Shown here: piece by piece, positions 1 to 8,843 of the stretch
How positions within the stretch are numbered: the first letter of the stretch is position 1
How the letters are laid out: every line of letters begins with the position of its first letter
Source of the DNA: Gammaproteobacteria bacterium MOLA455
GTDB taxonomy: Bacteria; Pseudomonadota; Gammaproteobacteria; Pseudomonadales; Porticoccaceae
Length of the DNA stretch: 64,000 nucleotides
NCBI GenBank assembly: GCA_000511875.1
Contig: AZIN01000001.1
Span: 520,606-584,605, forward strand
Direction: 5' to 3'
Notes under the pieces: generated by a model
The model's input: the letters and a program-made list of their open reading frames with translations, nothing else
Told to the model about the DNA's origin: nothing
Databases searched by the model: none
Made by a program: the position numbers and the translations under genes

Positions 1-136
1 TTAGTTAATTTAAAACGGCCCATTTGAGACTGGCATTGCGGATTGGGACAATCCCCCGCAACACTATCATCCTGAAAAAGCAAAGCGAAGCGAACCGAGG
101 CATCTACCTCCAGCACGGCCGAGCGCTAAGCAAAGC

Positions 137-278
137 CATGCAGACCCTTTGGATCAGTCAGGGCCCGCTTATGGGTCGCTCATTTTCAGATCAAGAGAGC
201 GCCTTGTTTGAGCGAAAGCGAGTTACGCGAACGCTGAAAATGAGCATCCCATGGGACCGATCGCAAAGGGTCTGCATG
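137..278. repeat. Dispersed palindromic element, copy 1
   Basis: A 142-bp element with near-complete dyad symmetry. Its outer arms extend to a perfect 23-bp inverted repeat (129-151 against 264-286). A second, inner perfect 12-bp inverted repeat is GCTCATTTTCAG (178-189) against CTGAAAATGAGC (234-245). The reverse complement of the segment at 31590-31732 aligns with it along its whole length, so it is a repeat family and not a chance hairpin. It carries no transposase. It could be a MITE-like non-autonomous element or a structured RNA/DNA hairpin. Positions 65-104 hold a fragment of a second repeat family (AAGCGAAGCGA-type). I see no gene in 1-344. Confidence 0.8.
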
Positions 279-344
279 GCTTTGCTCACACCCAACAAAG
301 AGATTCCTCACCGCTCCGCTCTGTCGAGAGCGCCCGCTCAGTCT

Positions 345-3300
345 CTATCCTCGACCATCAATCGACGCCTGCACCAAATCCAGCAACTCACGAAGTGCCA
401 CAGAAATCATTGCAAAATCCGGTGTCGGCCCATGACGCAAATCTTTGATCATAAACCTCCAGCGTTCTATCAAGGGGGCTTGCTGTTGCTGCCAACCCTC
501 CACCAACAACTGGATATTATCCCCCACAAGATCACCCATCAGATTCGCCGTAAGCCTACGACGCTGCCCTTCGAGATCATCAACATAGGATTCACGCGCC
601 AAATCCTGCCAGCGATTCCCCGGATTCAATGCAACAATCTGGGCCATAAACCAGTCCAGAGAGAGAAACTCACCTAGCTTAAAGTAGAGTTTAGCAACCT
701 GCTGCACCGGCTTACCTAAATACAGCGCTGTATCCACCACACCCAAGCAGATAAACATACTGTCCGATGCCGCAAGCCGCGAGGCAAGCAGATCATCGAC
801 ACCCAGCTCAGTGATGTTGGCTTTTTCAGCACTCCAGAGCTTTATCCACTCAACTTCATGGAGTTCCGGCAACTGCTGCAAGAGTAGATGCATTGGCGCA
901 GTAAATTGACCAACAATCTCCGAACAATTTAGATTATGACGGCGATTGCGCAGCAACCATCGAGTAGTGCGCCGGGTCAGGCGAATTAAAATATGCAATA
1001 GATCCAACTGCACAGTGGCTGGCAAGTCACTGTTTTCTATATTGTCCCAGAGCTGATGCAGGCCGAGAATATTCATCGCAATGCTATAAGCACGAATCAC
1101 ATCCCCTGCCGAAGCACCGGTGGATTCCATCTGGCGAAAAAAGAAACTAAAGCCAACCCGATCGACCATATCATTGGCCAGCTGGGTAGCGACAATCTCC
1201 TGGCGCAGCTGATGGTTGGCCACCTCATCCGGATACCGCGCAACCAATGCTGGCGGGAAAGCTCGTTCAACTGACGCAGCCAAAAAAGGTTCAGATAATA
1301 AATCTGCTACTACCAGCGCCTCTTTAAGCATCACCTTGGAATAGCACACCAAAACTGCCAATTCCGGTCGAGTCCAACTCGGCTTATGGCGATTAATTCG
1401 CTCGCCGAGCTGATCGTCCGTCGGCAAAAACTCCAACTCTCGATCGAGCTTGCCACTGCTCTCTAGCCAAGCCATGAACCGCTGATACTCTGCGTGCTGC
1501 AGATCACTGCGATGCTGAGCCAAACTAATTGCCTGGGTCTGACGCAAATTGTTGTGCAGCACCAGTTCAGCAACAGTGTCGGTCATCGACTCAAGGAATT
1601 GATTGCGCTCCGCAACGCCCAAGTGCCCATTCAGCAATAACTGATTGAGCAAAATTTTAATATTGACCTCATGATCCGAGCAATCAACACCAGCAGCATT
1701 ATCGATAAAGTCCGTATTGCAAAGTCCGCCCTTTAGACAAAACTCAATACGACCGCGCTGGGTCATCCCCAAATTGCCACCCTCACCAAAGACCTTACAG
1801 CGCAGATCACGACCATTTACCCTCAGTGCATCATTGGCCCTGTCGCCCACCTCAGCATTGTTCTCAGAAGAGGCTTTCACATAGGTGCCAATACCCCCAT
1901 TCCAGATCAGATCCACCGGCGACTTTAGGATCGCATTGATCAATTCCGTCGGCGTCATTTCATCCTGCTCAATGGCAAAGCGCTGTTTGATCTGCGGCGT
2001 GATGGTCAATGATTTCGAGTCGCGAGAATAGATAGCACTGCCCTCAGACATCAGCCCGCGATCAAAATCATCCCAGCTACTCCGCGGCGTATCAAAAAGG
2101 CGCTGACGCTCGACAAAGGTACTCGCCGCATCAGGATTGGGGTCGACAAAAATATGCAGATGGTTGAATGCCGATACCAGCCGAATATGCTCAGATAACA
2201 GCATGCCATTGCCAAATACATCACCGCCCATATCGCCGACGCCGATCACCGTAAAGTCCTGCTGCTGAATATCTATGCCGATCTCACGGAAGTGTCGCTG
2301 CACCGCCACCCAAGCACCACGGGCCGTAATGCCCATGGCTTTGTGGTCATAACCATTGCCGCCACCGGAGGCGAAGGCATCACCAAGCCAGAAGTTGTTG
2401 GCATGGGAAATTTCGTTGGCTATGTCGGAAAATGTCGCAGTACCTTTATCGGCGGCGACGACCAGGTAGGGATCGTCACCATCCCGGCGCACCACATCCA
2501 CCGGTGGCACAATTTTTCCCTCGATAATATTGTCGGTGATATCCAGCAGCGCCTGTATATAGAGCATATAACTGGCAATACCCTCCTGCAGCCAGGCATC
2601 TCGTCCAGCGGCCAGTGAGGCCTGTTTAGCGACAAACCCGCCCTTGGCACCTGTGGGTACAATCACCGCATTTTTAACCTGCTGGGCTTTTACTAAGCCC
2701 AACACCTCAGTGCGATAATCTTCCAATCTATCAGACCAGCGCAGACCGCCACGGGCGACTTTACCGCCGCGCAGATGCACACCTTCCACTCGCGGAGAGT
2801 AGACAAAGATCTCGAACTCCGGACGCGGCTTAGGTGCCAGGGATATTTTCCCAGACTCTAACTTTACCGAAATATAGGATTTACAACTGCCGTCTTCGAT
2901 GGTTTGGAAGAAGTTGGTGCGCAGAGTGGCCTGTATCACTTCCAGGTAACTGCGAATAACATTGTCTTCACTAATATTGTCGACGTCGTCCAGTGCCGAG
3001 AGAATCTTGATAACCAACCCCTGAACTCGTTCACTGCGAGTTTCACCAGCGTAACGGGGATCGAAATAGCTCTTAAACAGCGCGACAAGATTGCGTGTAA
3101 TCTCTAAATAGCGGCACAGAGTATCGGCAATAAACTCCTGACTATAACTGATGCCAAGCTGCTTTAGATAGCGTGCATAGAGCCGCAACATGGCCACTGC
3201 GCGCCAATCGAGTCGCGCACCAATCACCAAACGGTTAAAGCTATCATTCTCAGCGTCGCCCTTCCAAACCGTACTCAGAGCCTCTTTAAAGCTGCCCTGC

Positions 3301-5210
3301 ACCGCTTCCACATCAACATTCACATCAAGGGAAAAGGACAGCTGGAATTCCTGCATCCAGACATCAGCATCACCCTCCGGACGAATCAGATAGGGGTGCT
3401 CCATTACCACGCGGAAGCCGAGGTTTTCCAACATCGGAATCATATCCGACAGCTCCAAGGGCGTCTGGCGATGAAACAGCTTTAACTGTAGATGATTATT
3501 CTCTACCGCCAGCTGATGCTGCAGTTGAATCGCGATATCACCAGTGCCCTCGAGGATATCGAAGAGTTCAATATGAGCCAAAGCCTGGAGCGGCGAATAG
3601 AGTTCTCGATAAGCCCCGGGGAAAGCCCGCTGAAAGCGCCGCGTCAAGGTAGCACTTTGGGTCTCTGTACTCCGATTCTCAGCGCCCTGCTCAATGACGA
3701 CGGCCGCAAATTCATCGCACCAGTCGCGGGTCACCTGACGAACAATATCCTCCAGATCTGAACTGACCACATTCAAATACTGCTTATTGCGCACCTGATA
3801 GACTAAATAGATTCGCACCAATACCGATTCTGGCAAAAACTGCGTGGTAAATTCACTCTCTACAGCATCCAGGCGATCGCCAATACTATGCTGAATTTTC
3901 ATTCGCGCCTGAGTGCTGAAGGACTCCCGAGGCAAGTAGACAATGCAGCTGACAAACTTATCAAAAGGGTCTGGATGCACAAAGGCTTTGATCACCCGAC
4001 GCTCGTAGATTTGCCATATCCCAATAGCAGTCTCAGCCAGACTTTCGCGACTGAGGAAAAACAGCTCATCTCGAGGATGGAAATCGAGAATCGCCATCAA
4101 CGCTTTACCGTCGTGACTCGTGGCTTTAAAACCAGAGTTCTCCATCACCCAATTAACCTTATTGCGCAGAATTGGAATGCGCCGCGGGCTGTAAGAGTAG
4201 AATTGCGACGTATAGAGCCCCATAAAGCGCACTTCACCGCAGGGCTGGCCATCTCTATCAAAGCGTTTGACCACTACATAATCAGAGTAGACGTCACGGT
4301 GAACCCGAGAGCGCTGAGAGGATTTAGTAATAGTCAGCAGCTCATCGCTTTCATAGAGCGCGCGAACACCAGGACTAAGCTCTTCGACCCAGCCCTCACG
4401 GCGATCACCGCTGTATTTTCTCAGAAGACCACAGCGGCTATCTGCCGCTTCACTGAGATAGAGATTGTCGCCATCGATTTTTAAGTCGAACTCGACACAG
4501 CCAGTAAAGGTAAAATAGCCATTTTGAATCCAGCGCAAAAATTCCAACGACTCATTGAGCTGCTCAACCTCTGGGGCATTGTTTTGTAGCTCTTCAATAA
4601 GCGTTTCGACGCGCTGACGCATGGGGTCAAAATCAGCCACCACCACTTCTACGTCATCTAGCACGTCGAGCAATTCGCGCCGTAGGTCGCTGAGTTCAGA
4701 CTCAAGATGGAGGTCCACTTCAATAGTGATTAAAGCCTCCCGCTCAGCATTCTCGGCAAAATCTGCACAAGTCCGCTCAACCACACCCTGAGCATTGCGC
4801 ACAACCCAGACTGGATTGCTCTGCAAGGTAAAAATATTTAAACCACGGCGATTCAGCACATTGCGCAGAGAATCAACCAAAAATGGCATATCCCGCTGAT
4901 TAATATAGATTGTAGTATGCCCACTGAGCCAGCCATCCAGCTCTGGATCAGGGTTAAACACCCGCACTCGAGCGCGACTCTCTGTGCTGGCCATATCGAT
5001 CTGCTCGGCACTGAACCGGCAGAGTCCCCAGAGGTTCCAAAAAATATCTTGAATCGGTCGCGCGAGATAATCTGCATCCGGGTAGAAGTGCATGGCATTT
5101 GCAATAAAGCCATCAAACTGCTGCGCATGAGATTGAGTGAGCTGACGAGCGGCTATTTTGTTCAGAGAGGCAATAAGTACGCCGCGCTGATTATACGTTT
5201 TGGCATCCAT
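345..5210 (-). CDS. gdhB: NAD-specific glutamate dehydrogenase, large (about 180 kDa) type
   Basis: Oxidatively deaminates L-glutamate to 2-oxoglutarate with NAD, feeding amino acids into the TCA cycle in the cytoplasm. The 1621-residue length is typical of the large bacterial GDH family. The long N-terminal half is regulatory. The catalytic core begins near residue 820 with GGLRWSDR, followed by the VPTGAKGGF lysine motif around 845-855. A Rossmann-type GVGDMGGDVFGNG lies near residue 990. Start ATG at 5210 is followed directly by family-like sequence. It is monocistronic and divergent from the moxR operon across a 216-bp spacer. It is intact, with no visible frameshift. Confidence 0.96.
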   Translation of the reverse strand: MDAKTYNQRGVLIASLNKIAARQLTQSHAQQFDGFIANAMHFYPDADYLARPIQDIFWNLWGLCRFSAEQIDMASTESRARVRVFNPDPELDGWLSGHTTIYINQRDMPFLVDSLRNVLNRRGLNIFTLQSNPVWVVRNAQGVVERTCADFAENAEREALITIEVDLHLESELSDLRRELLDVLDDVEVVVADFDPMRQRVETLIEELQNNAPEVEQLNESLEFLRWIQNGYFTFTGCVEFDLKIDGDNLYLSEAADSRCGLLRKYSGDRREGWVEELSPGVRALYESDELLTITKSSQRSRVHRDVYSDYVVVKRFDRDGQPCGEVRFMGLYTSQFYSYSPRRIPILRNKVNWVMENSGFKATSHDGKALMAILDFHPRDELFFLSRESLAETAIGIWQIYERRVIKAFVHPDPFDKFVSCIVYLPRESFSTQARMKIQHSIGDRLDAVESEFTTQFLPESVLVRIYLVYQVRNKQYLNVVSSDLEDIVRQVTRDWCDEFAAVVIEQGAENRSTETQSATLTRRFQRAFPGAYRELYSPLQALAHIELFDILEGTGDIAIQLQHQLAVENNHLQLKLFHRQTPLELSDMIPMLENLGFRVVMEHPYLIRPEGDADVWMQEFQLSFSLDVNVDVEAVQGSFKEALSTVWKGDAENDSFNRLVIGARLDWRAVAMLRLYARYLKQLGISYSQEFIADTLCRYLEITRNLVALFKSYFDPRYAGETRSERVQGLVIKILSALDDVDNISEDNVIRSYLEVIQATLRTNFFQTIEDGSCKSYISVKLESGKISLAPKPRPEFEIFVYSPRVEGVHLRGGKVARGGLRWSDRLEDYRTEVLGLVKAQQVKNAVIVPTGAKGGFVAKQASLAAGRDAWLQEGIASYMLYIQALLDITDNIIEGKIVPPVDVVRRDGDDPYLVVAADKGTATFSDIANEISHANNFWLGDAFASGGGNGYDHKAMGITARGAWVAVQRHFREIGIDIQQQDFTVIGVGDMGGDVFGNGMLLSEHIRLVSAFNHLHIFVDPNPDAASTFVERQRLFDTPRSSWDDFDRGLMSEGSAIYSRDSKSLTITPQIKQRFAIEQDEMTPTELINAILKSPVDLIWNGGIGTYVKASSENNAEVGDRANDALRVNGRDLRCKVFGEGGNLGMTQRGRIEFCLKGGLCNTDFIDNAAGVDCSDHEVNIKILLNQLLLNGHLGVAERNQFLESMTDTVAELVLHNNLRQTQAISLAQHRSDLQHAEYQRFMAWLESSGKLDRELEFLPTDDQLGERINRHKPSWTRPELAVLVCYSKVMLKEALVVADLLSEPFLAASVERAFPPALVARYPDEVANHQLRQEIVATQLANDMVDRVGFSFFFRQMESTGASAGDVIRAYSIAMNILGLHQLWDNIENSDLPATVQLDLLHILIRLTRRTTRWLLRNRRHNLNCSEIVGQFTAPMHLLLQQLPELHEVEWIKLWSAEKANITELGVDDLLASRLAASDSMFICLGVVDTALYLGKPVQQVAKLYFKLGEFLSLDWFMAQIVALNPGNRWQDLARESYVDDLEGQRRRLTANLMGDLVGDNIQLLVEGWQQQQAPLIERWRFMIKDLRHGPTPDFAMISVALRELLDLVQASIDGRG

Positions 5211-5426
5211 GGGCGAAATTCTAAACCTTTTCCAGTTATGTCAGTCTATTGCCTTCTTACCCGCTCTTTGATGAGTGCTGTATTATCCAAGAACAGCGAA
5301 ATCTATTCATAATCAAATAAAGATATCGCATCTAGCTGATATAAAAAAGGTCAATTTTGTGTTGCAATAATAGCCACTAGAATCAAACATCGCGCGAATT
5401 ATCACAACTTTTATCAGGGGTTAGTT

Positions 5427-6380
5427 TTGCACCAGAAAATTCATTTACTCAAAGATTGGCTGAACACACAAATTGTCGGTCAGGAGCATCTTGTTGAACG
5501 TCTGATCATCGCCCTATTGGCAGATGGGCACTTACTGGTAGAAGGCGCACCGGGACTGGCTAAAACCAAAGCGATCAAGACGCTCTCCGAGGGAATTGAA
5601 GGGGATTTTCAGCGTGTGCAGTTCACTCCAGATCTATTGCCAGCAGATATAACAGGCAGCGATATCTATCGCCCCGAGCAGGGCAATTTTGAATTCCAAG
5701 CCGGGCCGCTGTTCCACAACTTAGTCTTGGCTGATGAAATTAACCGCGCCCCGGCCAAAGTTCAGTCGGCACTGCTCGAAGCCATGGCCGAGCGCCAGGT
5801 CTCAGTGGGTGGCACGACCTATTCCCTGCCCGAACTATTTATGGTCATGGCAACCCAGAACCCAATCGAACAAGAAGGTACCTACCCGCTTCCCGAAGCA
5901 CAGATGGACCGCTTCTTAATGCACATTATGGTGGATTATCCGGCGCCAAAAACCGAGCGCTTGATTCTCGAACTGTCCCGCAGAGAAGCCCTCAAACAAG
6001 CCCCGCAGACTGTCGATCTGCTAACCCAAGAGACATTGTTTGGCGCACGTAAAGAAGCCCTTGCAGTGCATATGGCAGAGCCGGTCGAGGAGTACTTAGT
6101 ACAACTTATTCTCGCCACCAGAGACGCTAAACTCTACGGCGGCGATCTCGCTAAATGGCTCGACTATGGCGCCAGCCCCCGAGCCACTATTGCATTGGAT
6201 CGCTGCAGTCGCGCTCTAGCCTGGCTTCAGGGCCGTGACTTTGTCACCCCTGATGATATTCGCGCCGTGGCCCACGATGTCTTGCGCCACCGTTTGATCC
6301 TTAGCTTTGAAGCCGAGGCCAGTGGCGTAACCGCCAATCAAGTGATTGACACACTACTGGAATCTGTTGCCTCAGCCTGA
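5427..6380 (+). CDS. MoxR-family AAA+ ATPase
   Basis: Chaperone-like AAA+ ATPase thought to act with von Willebrand factor A (VWA) domain proteins. Walker A GAPGLAKT is at residues 40-47, Walker B is LADEINRAP near 105-113, and the C-terminal lid helix domain is present. At 317 residues it has the usual family size. The start is a TTG at 5427, supported by the purine-rich CAGGGG upstream. It is the first gene of a six-gene operon whose members overlap by 1-8 bases or lie 2 bases apart, the classic MoxR-DUF58-BatABD arrangement. The exact substrate of the complex is unknown in most species. Confidence 0.93.
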   Translation: MHQKIHLLKDWLNTQIVGQEHLVERLIIALLADGHLLVEGAPGLAKTKAIKTLSEGIEGDFQRVQFTPDLLPADITGSDIYRPEQGNFEFQAGPLFHNLVLADEINRAPAKVQSALLEAMAERQVSVGGTTYSLPELFMVMATQNPIEQEGTYPLPEAQMDRFLMHIMVDYPAPKTERLILELSRREALKQAPQTVDLLTQETLFGARKEALAVHMAEPVEEYLVQLILATRDAKLYGGDLAKWLDYGASPRATIALDRCSRALAWLQGRDFVTPDDIRAVAHDVLRHRLILSFEAEASGVTANQVIDTLLESVASA

Positions 6381-7321
6381 TGAATCAACCCCCAGAACAG
6401 GACAATCATCCCGCCATCGCCAGCCTCAGTGAGATGGTGCGTCTGCGTTACGCTGCCCGTGAGTTGACAGGCTTTCCCCGAGTGCAGGCGCGACAGATGA
6501 TGGCTGGCGGACACCGCTCAAGCTTTCGCGGCCGCGGCATGGACTTCGATGAGGTGCGGATCTATCAGCCCGGCGACGATGTGCGCACTATCGATTGGCG
6601 AGTGACGGCCAAGACTCAAGTGCCTCACACTAAAATCTTCCGCGAAGAGCGGGAGCGACCTGTGCTGGTGGTTTGCGACCTTCGTGGGCCGATGTTTTTT
6701 GGTAGTCAGCGTCTAAAATCCGTGGTCGCCTGCGAAATATCCGCAGCTCTGGCCTGGGCCGGGCTCAGTGCCAACGATCGTGTCGGCGGTCTTGTATTTG
6801 GTGCGCAACAGCAAGCCGAAGTGAAATCGCGACGCAGTCACCATGCGGTGCTGCAATATATCCATCAGCTGCAGGACTTTAGCCAGCAACTACTGCAGCC
6901 AGCACCAGATCAATTCAGCCTCGCCCATATTCTCGAAGAGGCACGGCGCTTTGCCCTGCCCGGCACCACGGTGTTTATTGTCAGCGACTTCCATGATATT
7001 GATGATGCCTGCGAGCGACAGCTATTTGAATTGGCCCGTCACAGCAATCTCAACTTCTGCCATATTTTCGATTCTATTGAAACCGAACTGCCCCCTGCAG
7101 CCCTCTATGCAGTAAGCGATGGCGAACAGCAAACATTACTCAACACCGGCGACCACAAACTGCGCGATGAATTTGAGCAGGCCTTTATTAATAGAAGCCA
7201 GAAACTAAAGCGAGCGAGCCAACAACTTTCCGCTGGACTCTTACCTTTTAATAGTGCCGATCCCGTGATGTCGGTGCTGGCCCAGGCCTACGGTAAACGA
7301 CGCAAAGGGCGCCGCAGCTGA
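6380..7321 (+). CDS. DUF58 domain protein of the Bat operon
   Basis: Conserved partner of MoxR ATPases with a degenerate VWA-like fold. The DUF58 signature (FRGRGMDFDEVRIYQPGDD followed by RTIDWRVTAK) lies at about residues 49-77. The ATG overlaps the moxR stop by one base (TGATG), implying translational coupling. The 313-residue protein has no signal peptide or membrane segment, so it is probably cytoplasmic and membrane-peripheral. Family function is only known by association with aerotolerance, stress resistance or envelope roles in other bacteria. Confidence 0.92.
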   Translation: MNQPPEQDNHPAIASLSEMVRLRYAARELTGFPRVQARQMMAGGHRSSFRGRGMDFDEVRIYQPGDDVRTIDWRVTAKTQVPHTKIFREERERPVLVVCDLRGPMFFGSQRLKSVVACEISAALAWAGLSANDRVGGLVFGAQQQAEVKSRRSHHAVLQYIHQLQDFSQQLLQPAPDQFSLAHILEEARRFALPGTTVFIVSDFHDIDDACERQLFELARHSNLNFCHIFDSIETELPPAALYAVSDGEQQTLLNTGDHKLRDEFEQAFINRSQKLKRASQQLSAGLLPFNSADPVMSVLAQAYGKRRKGRRS

Positions 7322-7845
7322 TGGCCACTTCGTCTAACACCCAAGCGCCAGCAGCCAACCCCTTAGATCAACTGCGGGATATACATCTGCCCGAAGCGAT
7401 TTCCTGGTGGCCACCGGCGCCGGGATGGTGGATTTTGGCCCTGGCTGGCTCCGCCCTCACAGTTTGGCTGTTGAGATGGCTTTACCGCCGTTACAACGCC
7501 AAGCATTATCGTCGTCAGGCACTGGCGCAGCTGCGAGAGTTGCAAGCCGGCAGTGACAGCCAAGAACAGCTTCGAGCTCTGTTTGTGCTGCTAAAACAGA
7601 CCGCCAACTGCGCTTATCCCAACCGTCAGCCAAGCGCTATGGCCATCGAACCTTTTGTCGAGTTTTTGCATTTCAGCTGTGACAAATCAGTATTTAACCA
7701 GCCCACCAGCGAACTGCAAACTCTGCTCTACGCCGAACAAAGCAGTGCCCAGAGCCAAGATCTGGACGCTCTTTTTGATGATGCCCGTGTCTGGATCCAA
7801 AACCATATGGTGGAAGATAAGCTGGAGTTGGGTGTGCCATGTTAG
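7321..7845 (+). CDS. DUF4381 membrane protein
   Basis: A 174-residue protein with one transmembrane helix near residues 38-55 (WWILALAGSALTVWLLRWLY), followed by a basic segment and a cytoplasmic helical domain. This matches DUF4381, which regularly lies between DUF58 and batA in MoxR operons. Its start overlaps the DUF58 stop by one base and its end overlaps batA by 7 bases. No catalytic motif is visible; it is probably a membrane scaffold for the Bat proteins. Confidence 0.88.
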   Translation: MATSSNTQAPAANPLDQLRDIHLPEAISWWPPAPGWWILALAGSALTVWLLRWLYRRYNAKHYRRQALAQLRELQAGSDSQEQLRALFVLLKQTANCAYPNRQPSAMAIEPFVEFLHFSCDKSVFNQPTSELQTLLYAEQSSAQSQDLDALFDDARVWIQNHMVEDKLELGVPC

Positions 7846-8843
7846 AACTGATCTGGCCCTGGGCTCTGGCACTGGCCCCGCTGCCGTTTATCTATCGCTG
7901 GGTGCGCAAGCCCGCGGAGGTGCGCATGCGCGCCCTGCGCGCGCCTCTATTAGCCAATGCTGCTGGTGGCAGCAGCTCTGCCGCCATATCGTCCTGGCGC
8001 AAATCGCTACTACTATTAACCCTTGTCGTTATCTGGCTCTGCACATTGTTAGCCATCGCACGACCAGTTTGGATCGGTGATCCAGTGACTCTACCCACCA
8101 GTGGTCGCGATATTTTATTGGCCGTAGATATCTCCGGCAGTATGGAGCGGGAAGACATGCAGATCAGCGGTCAAACCGTCAATCGACTGCAGGCGGTAAA
8201 GGCCGTGGTAGGCAAATTTGTCACCGAGCGCGAAGGGGATCGTCTGGGGCTGATCTTATTTGGCGAGAAGGCCTACCTTCAGACCCCACTGACCTTCGAC
8301 CGCAAAACCATGCAGACATTGCTCTATGAGGCGCAGCTCGGGTTTGCCGGCAATGGCACTGCTATTGGCGACGCCATTGGGCTTTCGGTTAAACGCCTGC
8401 AACAGCGCCCAGAGAATCATCGCGTGGTCATTCTGCTCACCGACGGTGCCAACAATGCCGGTGAACTGGAACCCTTAAAAGCCGCCGAGCTGGCCAGTCG
8501 CGCCAATGTTAAGATTTATACCATCGGCGTAGGGGCTGAAACTCAAGAGTCATGGGGATTGTTTGGCAAGCGCGTCACCAACCCCTCGGCAGATCTTGAT
8601 GAAAAAACCTTAGCTGCCATAGCCGACACCACCGGCGGAGAATACTTTCGTGCACGCAATCCCGAGGAGTTGGTCGCTATCTACGAAGAGCTCAACCGCT
8701 TGGAACCCATTGAACAGGACGCCGAGATGATTCGACCCGTCGCCGCGCTCTATTATTGGCCCCTGGCGTTAGCCTTTTTACTGAGCTTGCTGATCGGACT
8801 TATCAGCGGCCCCAGAGAGTACAATCGGGGCTCACATGTTTGA
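7839..8843 (+). CDS. batA: BatA-like VWA domain membrane protein
   Basis: An inner-membrane protein with N-terminal transmembrane helices (about 5-20 and 56-76), a VWA domain and a C-terminal helix near 306-325. The metal-ion-dependent adhesion site (MIDAS) motif D97-I-S99-G-S101 is intact, and the TDGANN loop lies near 208-213. It is 334 residues, as usual for BatA. It overlaps DUF4381 upstream and the next VWA gene downstream by 8 bases. In Bacteroides and Leptospira Bat proteins are linked to aerotolerance or oxidative stress, but the molecular role is unsettled. Confidence 0.93.
   Translation: MLELIWPWALALAPLPFIYRWVRKPAEVRMRALRAPLLANAAGGSSSAAISSWRKSLLLLTLVVIWLCTLLAIARPVWIGDPVTLPTSGRDILLAVDISGSMEREDMQISGQTVNRLQAVKAVVGKFVTEREGDRLGLILFGEKAYLQTPLTFDRKTMQTLLYEAQLGFAGNGTAIGDAIGLSVKRLQQRPENHRVVILLTDGANNAGELEPLKAAELASRANVKIYTIGVGAETQESWGLFGKRVTNPSADLDEKTLAAIADTTGGEYFRARNPEELVAIYEELNRLEPIEQDAEMIRPVAALYYWPLALAFLLSLLIGLISGPREYNRGSHV

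Noticed and set aside
24..677. 217-residue plus-strand ORF crossing the left palindrome
   Set aside because: It covers repeat DNA and the antisense strand of the glutamate dehydrogenase end, and has no family-like sequence.
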